A stretch of DNA of 48,635 bases from Chromera velia (lineage: Eukaryota > Sar > Chromeraceae), in the NCBI GenBank assembly GCA_018398765.1, contig JAHBMJ010000359.1, forward strand, positions 1-48,635, written 5' to 3'. The notes under the pieces were generated by a model. The model ran no database searches. It worked only from the letters and a program-made list of their open reading frames with translations, and was not told where the DNA came from. Shown piece by piece: positions 22,729 through 34,049 of this stretch (positions are counted from its first letter, which is position 1; each line of letters opens with the position of its first letter). The position numbers were made by a program, and so were the translations under genes.

Positions 22729-24230
22729 GAAATCCGGCGTTTTGACCCACTTTTTCTTTGAGTTGCAACATTTTTGTGTTAAAATTCTGCGTTTTGCCCC
22801 ATTCTTTCTTTGAGTTGCAACATTTTTGTGTTGAAATGCGGCGTTTGGACCCACTCTTTCTTTGAGTTACAACATTTTTATGTTGAAATCCGGCGTTTTG
22901 CCCCACTCTTTCTTTGAGTTACAACATTTTTGTGTTGAAATCTGGCGTTTTGCCCCACTCTTTCTTTGAGTTGCAACATTTTTATGTTAAAATCCCGTGT
23001 TTTGACCCACTTTTTATTTTAATTACAACATTTTTGTGTTAAAATCCGGCGTTTGGACCCACTCTTTCTTTGAGTTGCAACATTTTTGTGTTAAAATCCG
23101 GCGTTTTGCCCCACTGTTTTTTCAAGTTGCAACATTTTTGTGTTGAAATCTTGCGTTTTGCCCCACTTTTTCTTTGAGTTGCAACATTTTTGTGTTGAAA
23201 TGCGGCATTTTGACCCACTCTTTCTTTGAGTTGCAACATTTTTGTGTTAAAATCCGGCGTTTGGACCCACTCTTTCTTTGAGTTGCAACATTTTTGTGTT
23301 GAAATCCTGTGTTTTGACCCACTTTTTCTTTAAGTTACAACATTTTTGTGTTAAAATCCGGCATTTAGACCCACTCTTTCTTTGAGTTACAACATTTTTG
23401 TGTTAAAATCCCATGTTTTAACCCACTTTTTCTTTGAGTTACAACATTTTTGTGTTGAAATCCGGCGTTTTGCCCCACTCTTTCTTTGAGTTGCAACATT
23501 TTTGTGTTGAAATCCTGTGTTTTAACCCACTCTTTCTTTGAGTTATAACATTTTTGTGTTAAAATCTGGCGTTTTAACCCATTCTTTCTTTGAGTTACAA
23601 CATTTTTGTGTTAAAATCCGGCGTTTTGCCCCACTCTTTCTTTGAGTTGCAACATTTTTGTGTTAAAATCCGGCGTTTGGACCCACTCTTTCTTTAAGTT
23701 GCAACATTTTTGTGTTGAAATACCGTGTTTTGACCCACTCTTTCTTTCAGTTACAACATTTTTGTGTTAAAATCCCACGTTTTGACCCACTCTTTCTTTG
23801 AGTTACAACATTTTTATGTTGAAATCCCGTGTTTTACCCCACTCTTGCTTTGAGTTACAACATTTTTATGTTAAAATCTTACATATTGACCCACTCTTTC
23901 TTTAAGGTACAACTTTTTTTTGTTAAAATATCTTGAAATGGGTTGAAATCCCGCGTTTTACCGCGTTGTGACCCATTCCTTTGAGTTACAACTTTTTTTT
24001 ATGAAAATCCCGTGTTTTGAGCCACTGTTTCTTTGAGTTACAACATTTTTGTATTAAAATCCCGTGTTTTAACCCACTCTTTCTTTAAGTTGCAAGATTT
24101 TTTTGTTGAAATCCGGCGTTTTGACCCACTTTTTATTTTCATTACAACATTTTTGTGTTGAAATCCCACGTTTTGCCCCACTCTTTCTTTGTATTTCTTT
24201 GAGTTGGAACATTTTCATGTTCAAATTAGT
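22729..24230. repeat. 52-bp satellite array, right block (about 28 units)
   Basis: This continues the same 52-bp unit after the inserted element. Units become degenerate from about 23870, and the last recognisable ones end near 24230, with a stray relic at about 24375-24430. Decay toward the edge is typical of satellite margins. Confidence 0.93.
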
Positions 24231-25092
24231 TCAAATCTTATATGTTTTGACTCACTATTTTAAAATTAAGTCTTTTTCTTTGAATTGCCCTTGCAGTTGT
24301 CACGCTTTTATTTTAAAGTCCTACGTTTTTACTTATCGATCTTTTCTATGAGTTGTAATAATTTTATTTTGAAATTCTACTTTTGACCCACTTTTTCTTT
24401 GAGTTACAACATTTTTATATTGAAATCCTACGCTATATATTCGATCCCATCTTTTGACTAGTTTTGAATCCAACTTTTGACTCACTCTTCTTTTAGCTAG
24501 AAAGCTAGAAAGCTGTAGTTTTTACTCTTTCACACCGCCAAAGTTTGTATGCAAGAGCGTTTGGTCAGTGAAAGACAAAAGGTGCTGCTTTGCCATTGCT
24601 GATGAAACAGCCAAAGGGCGACCTATTATCAATTGATCGGGCCACGTCAACTGAAATCAGGAGACGCACGATGATTAATTTTAATGCCAGTGAGACATAC
24701 CATAGCCTATTTTCAACCACGTTTCATATAATCGCAACACTATACTACAACGCTGCCCATTGTCTCTTTGCCTTCATAAATGCATACATCTAATATATTC
24801 ATCTAGAATGAATCGCATATAAAGAAAGAAATGAATTCAAAGTAAAACAAATCAAAGCAAACACACAAAATGTAACAACAGTATGGATCCAGTGAGATGC
24901 GGATTGCTACATACTAACTTGTATCTTCAATTCATTCCAGCACCGCTTGATCTCGTTTCTGTGGAAACCTACGGCTTCGAGTTCCCTAAAAAATGCCTGT
25001 CACACCATCTCAAACTCTGCATCTGGATACAGTGAAAACAAGAATGCCCGTTGCAAGTGATCTTTCAGGATTGCACGAGAGCGGGAATGCGG
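24231..25092. other. AT-rich intergenic DNA right of the satellite
   Basis: The sequence is AT-rich, with one degenerate satellite unit and no supported gene. From about 24900 on, the minus strand may be the 3' part of the retroelement relic described next. Confidence 0.35.
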
Positions 25093-25907
25093 TCAAGCAG
25101 TCAAAGCATGAGCGAAACGAGGAATACTCAGGTAAATGCTTTCCTCACTTCCATTGTTTTGTTCCCCTCTGATTCCGTTTGGGTCCTTTGGTAGTAACCA
25201 CAGCCGCAGGCCATAGCCATACACTTTCAGTTTAAACTGTAAAAAGTTTTCGGTCCTTTGCTTTTCTAATACGCATTCTTTTGCATAAAAGTCCTTCTTT
25301 TGCAATGCAATATACAGTCGGTCTCTCTTTTGCTTGCATGCCAGTCGTGTCATAATAATGTGATCGTCTATCTATCTGTGAATGAGACAAGCGCTGTCAT
25401 TTATTTCCACCCTGTCTTGCTTGATCGCCCACTCTCTTTCTTTCAGCCCTGCTGTCAGGTTTGCAAGCGCTGGAGAAAGAGGTGATCCCTGTGTAAATCT
25501 TTCTCTCTGCCATATAAATATATGTCCCACCCACCCTCACCACACATGTATCAAAGTCTTGCTGCACCACATGCAATACATCATAAAATGAAAATGCATC
25601 AGCATTCAAAAAGTTTCCATGCATAGATATATAGGCCTGTACTTTCCGATACTTTCCGGTGTCCCGCCGGAGTCCATCTTCTCCTATCCCTGCCTGCAGC
25701 GTGAGACCGGAAGGATCTCTGAGCCACCACTTTGTCTCTCACTTTTGGTATGACCAGAAACCTCCCTCTTCTCTCTGAACATAACTCACTGCACGCTGAA
25801 TCAAGAAGGTGAGTGATAAGTGCACGGGGGATAGAGGGATAAAAATTTTTGATGTCTTCCACTATGAATGTGACTTTAAATTTGAAGACTCTGGCACATC
25901 CGGGCAT
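25093..25907 (-). pseudogene. Reverse transcriptase pseudogene, YIDD type
   Basis: The minus strand carries reverse transcriptase motifs in order: FIVEDIKNFYPSIP near 25845-25890, QGSPLSPALANL near 25450-25490 (in another frame), then IDDHIIMTRL near 25340-25370, where the usual Tyr of Y-I-D-D is replaced by a TAG stop. A C-terminal segment follows (KKDFYAKECVLEK, KVYGYGLRLWLLPKDPNG). Frames change at least once, so this is a decayed copy. The motifs differ from the LINEs in this window (FVDFSKAFD, YADN), so it belongs to another RT lineage. Penelope-like or similar is possible but not shown; no GIY-YIG domain was seen. More remnants may lie upstream to about 26330. Confidence 0.65.
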
Positions 25908-26576
25908 ATCAGGGAAAAAGGCAGCGCGGTAAGACCGGACGGATACGCACGGTAAAGCAGATATGCACGAGTTGAATTTTGCAACTACTTAAAGTTTCAT
26001 GAATTCAAATGGGGAAAAGAGCGTCGCATAAGGATTTAAGCCTTTGGGTAGAAGGAGTGCATTCAACATCTTGCACACCTTTGAATACACTTTCTTCCAT
26101 CCATGTTGTGCATACGAAACAAGTGGTCGCCACTTCAACTCTGCCAGTAAAACGGGTTGTCCATTCATAAACGTTTTCTATTTTAGCCACACAATTCCCA
26201 GTCCACATCTTTTTGGAGTATGAAATCTTTATGTTAATTGAATTAAACATAACGCGTTTAGTTAAACTTTTTGAATCCATTTTTTTTTCAGTCATAATGA
26301 ACGATTGAACAAAGACCAGACCCAAAAGGGTGATGAGGATGGTGAAAGTGAGAATTTAGCTTAATTCAGCTTGCAATGATCAGAGTTTCCATTAGCTTCG
26401 ATTTACTCTAGGATTTACTGCATGAGGCGGGAGAGAAAGTCAAGAAAGCAACCACGAGGAGAGTGTTCCTTTGTCAATGCCGGGGCTATCATTGCTGCGG
26501 CGCAGACACCGGACAATTAAAAGTCTAATTCGGAGTAAATTAATAGTAGTAAATGGATAGTAAATGGAGAGCGTAC
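25908..26576. other. AT-rich DNA, possible element remnant
   Basis: No gene is supported. The stretch sits between the RT pseudogene and the left LTR-like repeat. A minus-strand open frame at 26005-26325 lacks recognisable motifs. Confidence 0.3.
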
Positions 26577-27055
26577 TGTGGAGTCCTACCCTGTGGCGCC
26601 GCCCTCTGGACCCTGAATGCGCCCTCATGCGCTGTATCTGAATGAGCCTACATGCTGACGCCATGCTCCGCCGCCGCGTATATACGCAATCGACTTGCAT
26701 GCATATACGTATCGTGCACGTCGGTCAAAGTTGTCGAAGTCGAGTCTGCATGACCTTTATATTCAAGCAACACGTCACTTGAGCAACGGATAACATTGTC
26801 TGAGTTTGATGTCTGTTCGTCACAGATCAAGAGATCTCCTAAGAGTCTGAGAGAGAGGAATGAGTAGAAACTGTACAATGATAGAATGAACCCAGTTGAT
26901 TGGAATCCTAGATCACTCTAGAGCTAAACCTGCTGTAAACTGTTGCCTGAATAAGTGTTGCTCATGTTCCTTCTCTAGAGTTTCCCTAAGGTTCTTGTCC
27001 TTGCTTTACCTTCTGTCTGGACGCCATAAGGTGGCCGGACAGGAGGGACAAAGCA
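26577..27055 (+). repeat. LTR-like repeat, copy A (479 bp)
   Basis: It starts TGTGGAGTCC and ends GGGACAAAGCA, the TG...CA ends of LTRs. It is nearly identical to 30579-31048, apart from a short indel near 26617 and scattered substitutions. Three bases after it comes TGGTGAACGCCC, a possible primer binding site. Exact flanking duplications are not seen. Confidence 0.7.
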
Positions 27056-28078
27056 TTGTGGTGAACGCCCAGCTCGATGAGTATCGACTCTCAAGTACCT
27101 TCTATGATGGAGACCAGATCTGTCCTTTTGCGCAATAGTTGGAAACCGATTGCAACGATACGGGCACGGTCAGGCAAAGACCGTGAGTAGGGGAATTCAG
27201 CATCCCCTTGCGTCCCAAGCTGTCTGGAGCCCTGTTTCGGAGATCCCCTTCGAGTCTGATCCTGGACTTTGCCTTTGTCCTTGGATGGAGAGCCTGAAGA
27301 TCGTTGGAGGTTGCCAAAGCCGGTGGTGGAGACGTTGCTTGGTGTTGCTTAGACTTTCGAGGAGCTTGATTTCATTGAGACCGCCACCTACAAGCAGATC
27401 GCAATTCAAACGGCCAGTCGGGTACTTTCCTTATGTCTGTTGATTCTGTAACTGTCTCCGTCTTCCGGACGAGTGTCGGCTGATCACCTTCACTTGTCTT
27501 TCAAATTGCTGTTAATGCAATTGGTTGCTTGCTTGTCTGCACGAGGTTGACCACCTTTGTGGCCTGTAAACACCTCCAGCGTGTCTGGGTCTGTCTGAAC
27601 TGGTCCTCCGACAGTGTCCAAACATAAGAAGATGCCCTTCGCCTCTCCCATATGTCTGCAAGGTTGTCACTTTCTTCCGAGAGAGAGCTTGATAATGTCG
27701 CTTCTGAATGTCCGTCTGTCGTGTGGATCATTCAATGAGTGGCCATTCAATCGGACGTGCAAGACTCTGCTTGCATGTTAAACAGACAGAAGGGACGGAT
27801 GGCAGCATACCACATGGACCAACGTGGTGACGGCCGGTATGCCAGCCGGGGAAGGCCTTCTGCTCTGGGACTCCGACGCGGCGAGCCTGGAGTAGGAAGG
27901 AGGGGGAAGTAAAGAAGGGGTATAAAATGACATCGAGCCTGCCCTCGACGGCAAGAGAGGCAGAAGGGTCACGGCAGACCTATTGAGAGACAGAGTAGGG
28001 CACACGGCAGCTACCGCCTCGTCTCTCGCCGGCGCCGGCAAAATTTTTAACAGGGATTAGGAAGGGCAAAGCGGGTCA

Positions 28079-28178
28079 TGGGGGAAGGGGGAGAAGGGGG
28101 GACAATGGGGAAGGGGGGAGAGGGAGGGAAAGGGGGGGAAAGAGGGGGAGAAGGGGGTTACTTCGAAGTGGGGGGGTG
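28079..28178 (+). repeat. G-rich tract, G-quadruplex-prone
   Basis: About 100 bp consists almost only of G and A on the plus strand, with many runs of three to seven G (GGGGGAGAAGGGGGG and similar). Closely spaced G runs make four-stranded folding likely. Confidence 0.7.
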
Positions 28179-28380
28179 AATCGAATCGAGGCTGGCCAAG
28201 AGCATGCGAAGTACTAGCGACTGAGTGTGACTGGAGCGTCTTTTGTCCAGAGTTGAGAGTTTATGTATCGAAAGGAGCAGCAAAGAGATGAAACGAGACA
28301 GAAAGAAGAGATGAGATAGAAAAAAACCAGCGGAGCAGTCTGCAATGTGTCCGGTCCCTTCCCTCTCTCCCTTTATGCAG

Positions 28381-29204
28381 CTACTGACACGCGCGAAAAT
28401 ATGTTTGTGCTTGACGAGCCGGCCAAGTCCTTCTGTCAACGAGAACTCGATGTCGATTGCCTACCCCTACGTCAGCTACGTATGAGACGGGCAGAAGACT
28501 GCCTAATTGCCGCCGCTGTGCGCTTATGCCTGCGCATACCTGCGACTGCCTGTGACCGCCCTTATGCCCCTGCACTGGACTTAGGGGGGGGATTGAGCTC
28601 ATTACGAAGCTGAGCATCAAAAAGATAGACTGCGAGAACAATAAGTCGAGCGCCGCATGTGCCGCGCATTCGAAACTTCTGGAACTCCTTTTGGAGGAGT
28701 GATCTTTCTTCTCTCTCAACTTCTCTTGGCTTTGTTTTGCGCGTGACTTGGGAGTCAAACCCCTCGTGTGGCTGAGAGTACGGGCGTACGAGGGGACGCC
28801 TTTATCCGCTGTCTCCTTCTCGTTTCCTTCTGCTGCTTTGAAATGTTTCGGATTATTCCTGGCTTCTTCCTTTGAGAAAAACAGACTGGAAGAGGCGGAG
28901 AGAAAATAAGTAGAGGAGGAGCAAAGAGAGAAGAAATCTTGAAAGAGATGTCTATTGAACGAGAAAGAAAAAAGAAAAAAAGTGAGGGGACAGCCCGTGC
29001 ATGTCTTGGTGTCCGTTCTGCATCTTTTCCCTGCAGGGGGATGCCGGTGCTTTGGAGGCCCTCTGGGTTCTCTGGGTATCGCCTCTCCCCCTCGCAGCAC
29101 GGGGGTTGACGGGAGCCTTAGTGGAGCGAGCCGTCTCTGCGCGAGCATCTGCGTGGAGCCAGACAGTGTACTGCCAGGCGTCTCCCTTTGATAGGCCGGC
29201 CTGA
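28381..29204 (+). CDS. Possible gene fragment, exons 28381-about 28477 and 29037-29204
   Basis: Two stretches follow good acceptors: a pyrimidine run then TTTATGCAG before 28381, and TTTTCCCTGCAG before 29037. Frames after them are open (ENMFVLDEPAKSFCQREL; GDAGALEALWVLWVSPL), and the second ends at a TGA at 29202-29204. DNA between them is pyrimidine-rich on the plus strand, as in other introns here. I recognise no domain, and the junction was not resolved. It may be spurious. Confidence 0.22.
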
Positions 29205-30578
29205 GAAAGAGAGAGAGAGAGAGAGAGAGTAGGAGCAAGTGAAACAAAGTCGTTTTCGAAGTTGGATACGTCTTTCTTTCCGCCAGTTTCGCATCTTTCT
29301 TTTCGCTTGGTCTATCATTGGTGGTGTTCGATCTGCGTCTTTGTTTCGAGGCCACGGAGGTGTGGAATTGCTTTGTTTTTCCGTCTCACTTCAAGGGGAA
29401 CGAAGGCAGTATAAAAGAGAAATGAGAGGAAAAGGAAACGGTTGCACTGCGTAAGAGTTTGAAGAGTAAACATTTGTCAGAATGCGCTTGTCCGTTCCTC
29501 TCAGAATTTTTGCATTGGCGTTGTTTCCGCTTTTTCATTTACCGCCTTCTAGTGCTGTCCCGTTTATGAATGTGAAGATCTGATGTAGTGGGAGCGTGTA
29601 CACGTGCACGTGCATGCCTGAACTTTTGTCCCGTTAGTTCTTTGGTTGGCTGCACATGTCCCTCTGAGTCTATCTGTTTGTTGCTCAGTAAAAAGTCAAT
29701 CGGTCTGCTTTTTTCTTTTCCCAGTTTTAGCTGTTTGCTTCTCTGGCTTCTCGCTGTGGCTGCTTTTTCTACTGGCAGCATTGAAATGAACTCTTGTCAT
29801 GCGGGGTGTGTTGTTGAGAGTTCATGTCCTTTACTTTTGCCTCCATGTAGCTGCGTTCGCTCGTCTGACTTTGCCGTATTGGTACGAGACCGGCGCCTCG
29901 AAAGAGGAAAGAAGACAAAGAGGGGAAAGCAAAGCGGGAGTGAGAAGTAAGAAAGTGAAAGAGGGAAAGATAAAAAAAAGAAAATAAAAAAAAAAATGAG
30001 GTGGACGACTATGAGCGTATGCATCAGCATGGGGATGCATGCATGTATGTGACCGCACGGATACCGCGCAGGCCTGACTGTATCCTATTCTCTGCCGCTC
30101 TTTCTGTCTAGCATTTCTGTCTCGTTCTTTCTTTCTGAGGGGTACGAAAAGTTAATAGAAAGCTGGGAAATGTAAGACCTTGCAATGGGAAACTTGCGGC
30201 CGTCGAGTGATGGGCTCTGCCGTCAGGTAGAGATGGTGTGCTTTTGCAGGCCACGAGTAAGCCAACGTCCCTAAAACAGGTTTTTTGAGGAAAGACCTGG
30301 CGGGTTGGCGTTGCCGGCGAGGCAGTGATGATAGTACCTTTGCGTACGTTAATCTGATTGACTTGTATCGATGGGAAGAAAAAACTTTTCTGCTTGTCAG
30401 CTTTCGCGTCTAGATTTTTTCGACTACCTCCTTGAAGGTGTTCTGTTGGTTGCATGGGTTTGCATTGTGTCTTATTGATCATGTCCTTTTGCTCGCCTTT
30501 TTTCCCTTTCCGCGCATGCTTGAATGTATCTGACTGATCGCGGGGACGCGATTTTCTTATCCGTAGCCGGGGGGGATC

Positions 30579-31048
30579 TGTGGAGTCCTACCCTATGGCG
30601 CCGCCCTCTAGACCCTCGTATGCGCTGTATCTGAATGAGCCTGCATGCTGACGCCATGCTCCACCGCCGCGTGTATACGCAATCGACTTGCATGCATATA
30701 CGTATTATGCACGTCAGTCAAAGTTGTCGAAGTCGAGTCTGCATGACCTTCGTATTCAAGCAACACGTCACTTGAGCAACGGATAACATTGTCTGAGTCT
30801 GATGTCTGTTCGTCACAGATCAAAAGAGCTCCTAAGAGTCTGAGAGAGAGGAATGAGTAGAAACTGTACAATGATAGAATGAACCCAGTTGATTGGAATC
30901 CCAGATCACTCTAGAGCTAAACCTGCTGTAAACTGTTGCCTGAATAAGTGTTGCTCACGTTCCTTCTCTAGAGTTTCCCTAAGGTTCTTGTCCTTACTTT
31001 ACCTTCTGTCTGGACACCATAAGGTGGCCGGACAGGAGGGACAAAGCA
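30579..31048 (+). repeat. LTR-like repeat, copy B (470 bp)
   Basis: This is a direct copy of 26577-27055. A G-rich run (CCGGGGGGGATC) lies just before it and could be a polypurine tract. It ends AAAGCA, after which the two copies diverge at once. Confidence 0.7.
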
Positions 31049-31249
31049 CTACCCTATAAAATTAAAGGTACGTGTTTTAGGGTTTTTAATTCTCCAAAAT
31101 ACTCCAAAAAGTGGTTTGGAACTCCAAAAAGTTTAGAATTATAAAAAAAAAAGAAGTCCTATAGGAAGGTCCTAATTAATTATATATAGCGCTCCTAACG
31201 TAGAAATACGTAAAAAATGATGGAAAACATATTTCTAACACTTAAAAAA

Positions 31250-32050
31250 AAACTGATCTACAGTGTATGTGGATCGTTGACCCCGGTATGGGCCAATTCA
31301 GCCAGTAGCATGCTTCAGACAATCGCATCAGATCTTTTGAGAAAAGAAAGCCAGAGAGGGAGAAACGGAATGAATAAATGGACACTGAGGCAGAAAGCAA
31401 GGGAAAGGGAAGCCTCAGAATGGTTGTTGGAATGGTTGACTTCAAGACCCGTCGGCAAGCATAGGCTCACCCGTTCATATGGCATCTATCCACGCAACTC
31501 CCGACTGAGTAATTTTCAGATAGAGAACCGATCACACCAGCGTCTGGCCATGTTGCTTTTAGGGGGGAGGGTTAGAAGGGGGTGGGGTTACACAGTTCAA
31601 TTGCATACCCTGCTTTGCTCTCTCTTGTCTGGTAATTCTCTTTTCACTTCTCTCCTTCAAGCATATGCTGGTGGGGGAAAGAGATACGGTGGATCCTGCG
31701 AAGAACACTGTATTCACTGTCCTGCAGTCGAAGGTAAAAAGGTGATTGACGATACGGTGCATCGATTGTCTGTGTACGTTCGAATAGAGCAGCTTAGATC
31801 CAAACTTCACTCGCTGGTAGAGAGAGTGAAAGAGAGAACAGGAATTGGTGAAAGGGTTTGCAGAGCAAGATGGACTGCTGCAGGCTGCAGCTGGGAGAAG
31901 AGGTATCAGGGAAGAAGAGACATATATAAGAGAGCTCGTTTTATCCATTGTGGACCGGGAGCCGAAGAAGGCAAGTGCACTGATCAAAGCTTGTCTGAAA
32001 TGAGTGCGCGCGCGTTTTGTATGGTTGTTCAGCCTTTAGCTTCAGCCTAG
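31250..32050 (+). mobile_element. LINE fragment, C-terminal part only
   Basis: An open frame ending at 32050 encodes sequence like the 3' end of the LINE at 6760-9533. LSNFQIENRSHQRLAMLLL here matches LSPFQSENLFRQCLAMHLL there, and a Cys/His cluster (C-x3-C-x2-C ... H) near 31697-31765 sits where the zinc knuckle should be. The RT domain is absent. The AT-rich stretch 31049-31249 before it is of unknown origin. It is a 5'-truncated relic with some intact coding sequence. Confidence 0.6.
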
Positions 32051-32776
32051 GCTGCGGAGGGTCGTGGTTGTTCATATTCATGCGGAAGCAGGCTAAGCTG
32101 CGGCGGTTTGCTCCTTTTGTTTACAACTGCATGCATGGGTTGCCATTTGTCTCTGGTTTCAGAGACTCTAGGCTTAACCACAATTAAGTAAGTATAAAGA
32201 TACATTGCCAAAAGTTTGGGTGAACAATGAGCATCACTGTCAGCGTGATGCTCTCTCTACTGCTTAGTCTAGTGTTCTTTTTACAGGCTCTCTCATTGAA
32301 ACGTCTCACATCGTGTTGTAAGCTGGCTAGTAAGCTGGTTCAAGTGTCTTCTGCATGCAAGCATCTTTGAACCAGGCACTCAGATTAGTTCTGCACTGAC
32401 GCGTACGTTGGGCCGCATCAAAACGAGTGGAAGATTCTAAGGGAACGTTGTCCATCCAGTCGATCTCCACTGCACCCTAGACTGTACTCAGCTTTCGTAG
32501 CAAATGCGCAAAGTTGTGCTATTGTGTCTGGAACGTGCTTGTCGTGCCGGGGCCTCACCTGAAATTCACATGCATGAATCATCTATTCCTTCCTGCGTTC
32601 TCTCTCGTTTCGCTCCTCCGCCTTGCCTCCAGCTTCTTTGAACGCTGACAGCAAGGGCCAGAAAACGAAAAGAACATCGCTGCACCATCAAATGAACCCT
32701 TCAACCTCCGGCGGAGGTTGCAGTCTCTCCTCGCCAACCTTTTGACGCCCACTGATCCCTCCCCCCACTACTTCTG
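32051..32776. other. Intergenic, 3' of copper transporter gene
   Basis: No gene is supported. It contains the 3' flank of the minus-strand transporter gene and a TGCATGCA-like motif near 32127. Confidence 0.4.
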
Positions 32777-34005
32777 TCACACCCCGTTCGCACCTGTTCG
32801 GTCGGTGCTGCAGCATCTCTGCGCCCCCCCCCTCTCACGGGGGCCCTCTCCCACTTCCTCCGCACCCTCTGCGTCGAGAAGGTGGGCCTTCGCTCCGTCT
32901 CGCAACACCGACGTGATACGATTTCTCTGACCGACTCTGTCTACAGAGTCTGCCCCCAGAGAATGTGTGGTTGCAGGCGCGCTTTCCGTTTCACTGTTGG
33001 GTGACGACAAACAGCAGGGCTCTGCAGACTCGCCAACTGGCTGTCTCCTGTTCAACACAAAGTGACCAGTCGTCAGACCGAGACACGTTGACATGAACAA
33101 CTCAAAGTTGTATGTCATCGCTAGAAGCATCGCCAGGTACCTGCATTAATTCATGAACAGGGAGGGAAACAGAGCACATGCAATAGGAAAATCAATATGA
33201 CTTCTCGAGCTGCAAAGAGCACGCAAGAAAGAAAGTGCGCTGGAAGGGAGGGAAATGGAGACAAGAAAACCACCTCTGGACTGCGCTATACCCCTTCCAG
33301 CAGTTGCAGGGCCAAATCCAGTTGAAAAAAAAGACGTCAGAGAGACGGACCGGAAGAGCAACCAACCAAAAAAAAACGGATCCTGAACGAACACTGACCC
33401 AACGATGATGTTGCAGAGGAACAGCAGGAAGGTGAGTGTCTCTGTTTGCCACGTGACACCGCGTTTAGACGCCCTCAGCATCAGTAGTCGTCTGCTTCCA
33501 CACACAAAGGGGGAAAGAAGGTTTTCATGATCGTCTCAATCTTCGTCTCGTCAAGTGCGGACTTGCAACACGACCAGCAAGCACAGCACCGGGGGGGGGG
33601 GGCACGCTTCTACTTCGAGACAAACACACACAGCGGGGGGGACAGAAATGGGGTGTTCCACGGGTGTAAGCGTAAGCAAAAAGAGAGACGAAGAGTGCGT
33701 CACGCTGTCTAGAAGACCGCTGACTACCCCTCAGGAAAGCGTTCTGACCTTGAGAAGATGAGGACATCCGCGAGGAAACCCAAGCCGAAAGCCAAGAGGC
33801 ACCCCAGAGCAAAGAGAAGAGGCGTTCTCAGAACGAATCCGGGGAAAAGCCAGACGATGCACGATGTCTGTGTCTTGCCCCCCCTCATGGCTGACTCGAA
33901 TCTGCACACACCAAGGCACCCACACATACACACATACACATGCAGACACATGCACACATACACACATACACACACATGCACACACTTCACACACACCTTC
34001 ACACA

Positions 34006-34049
<44 letters not shown>

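Larger units (their letters stand above)
27056..30578. other. Region between the two LTR-like repeats
   Basis: No gag, protease, integrase or RT motif was found in 3.5 kb. The content includes a G-rich tract at 28079-28178, a (GA)n run at 29208-29229, an A-rich run at about 29965-30000, and two possible plus-strand exons described separately. It is either the internal part of a non-coding (LARD-like) element or host DNA between two solo LTRs. Confidence 0.4.

Noticed and set aside
17484..24230. CRISPR-like array
   Set aside because: The units are contiguous 52-bp tandem repeats with point variation and no unique spacers, in a eukaryotic context.
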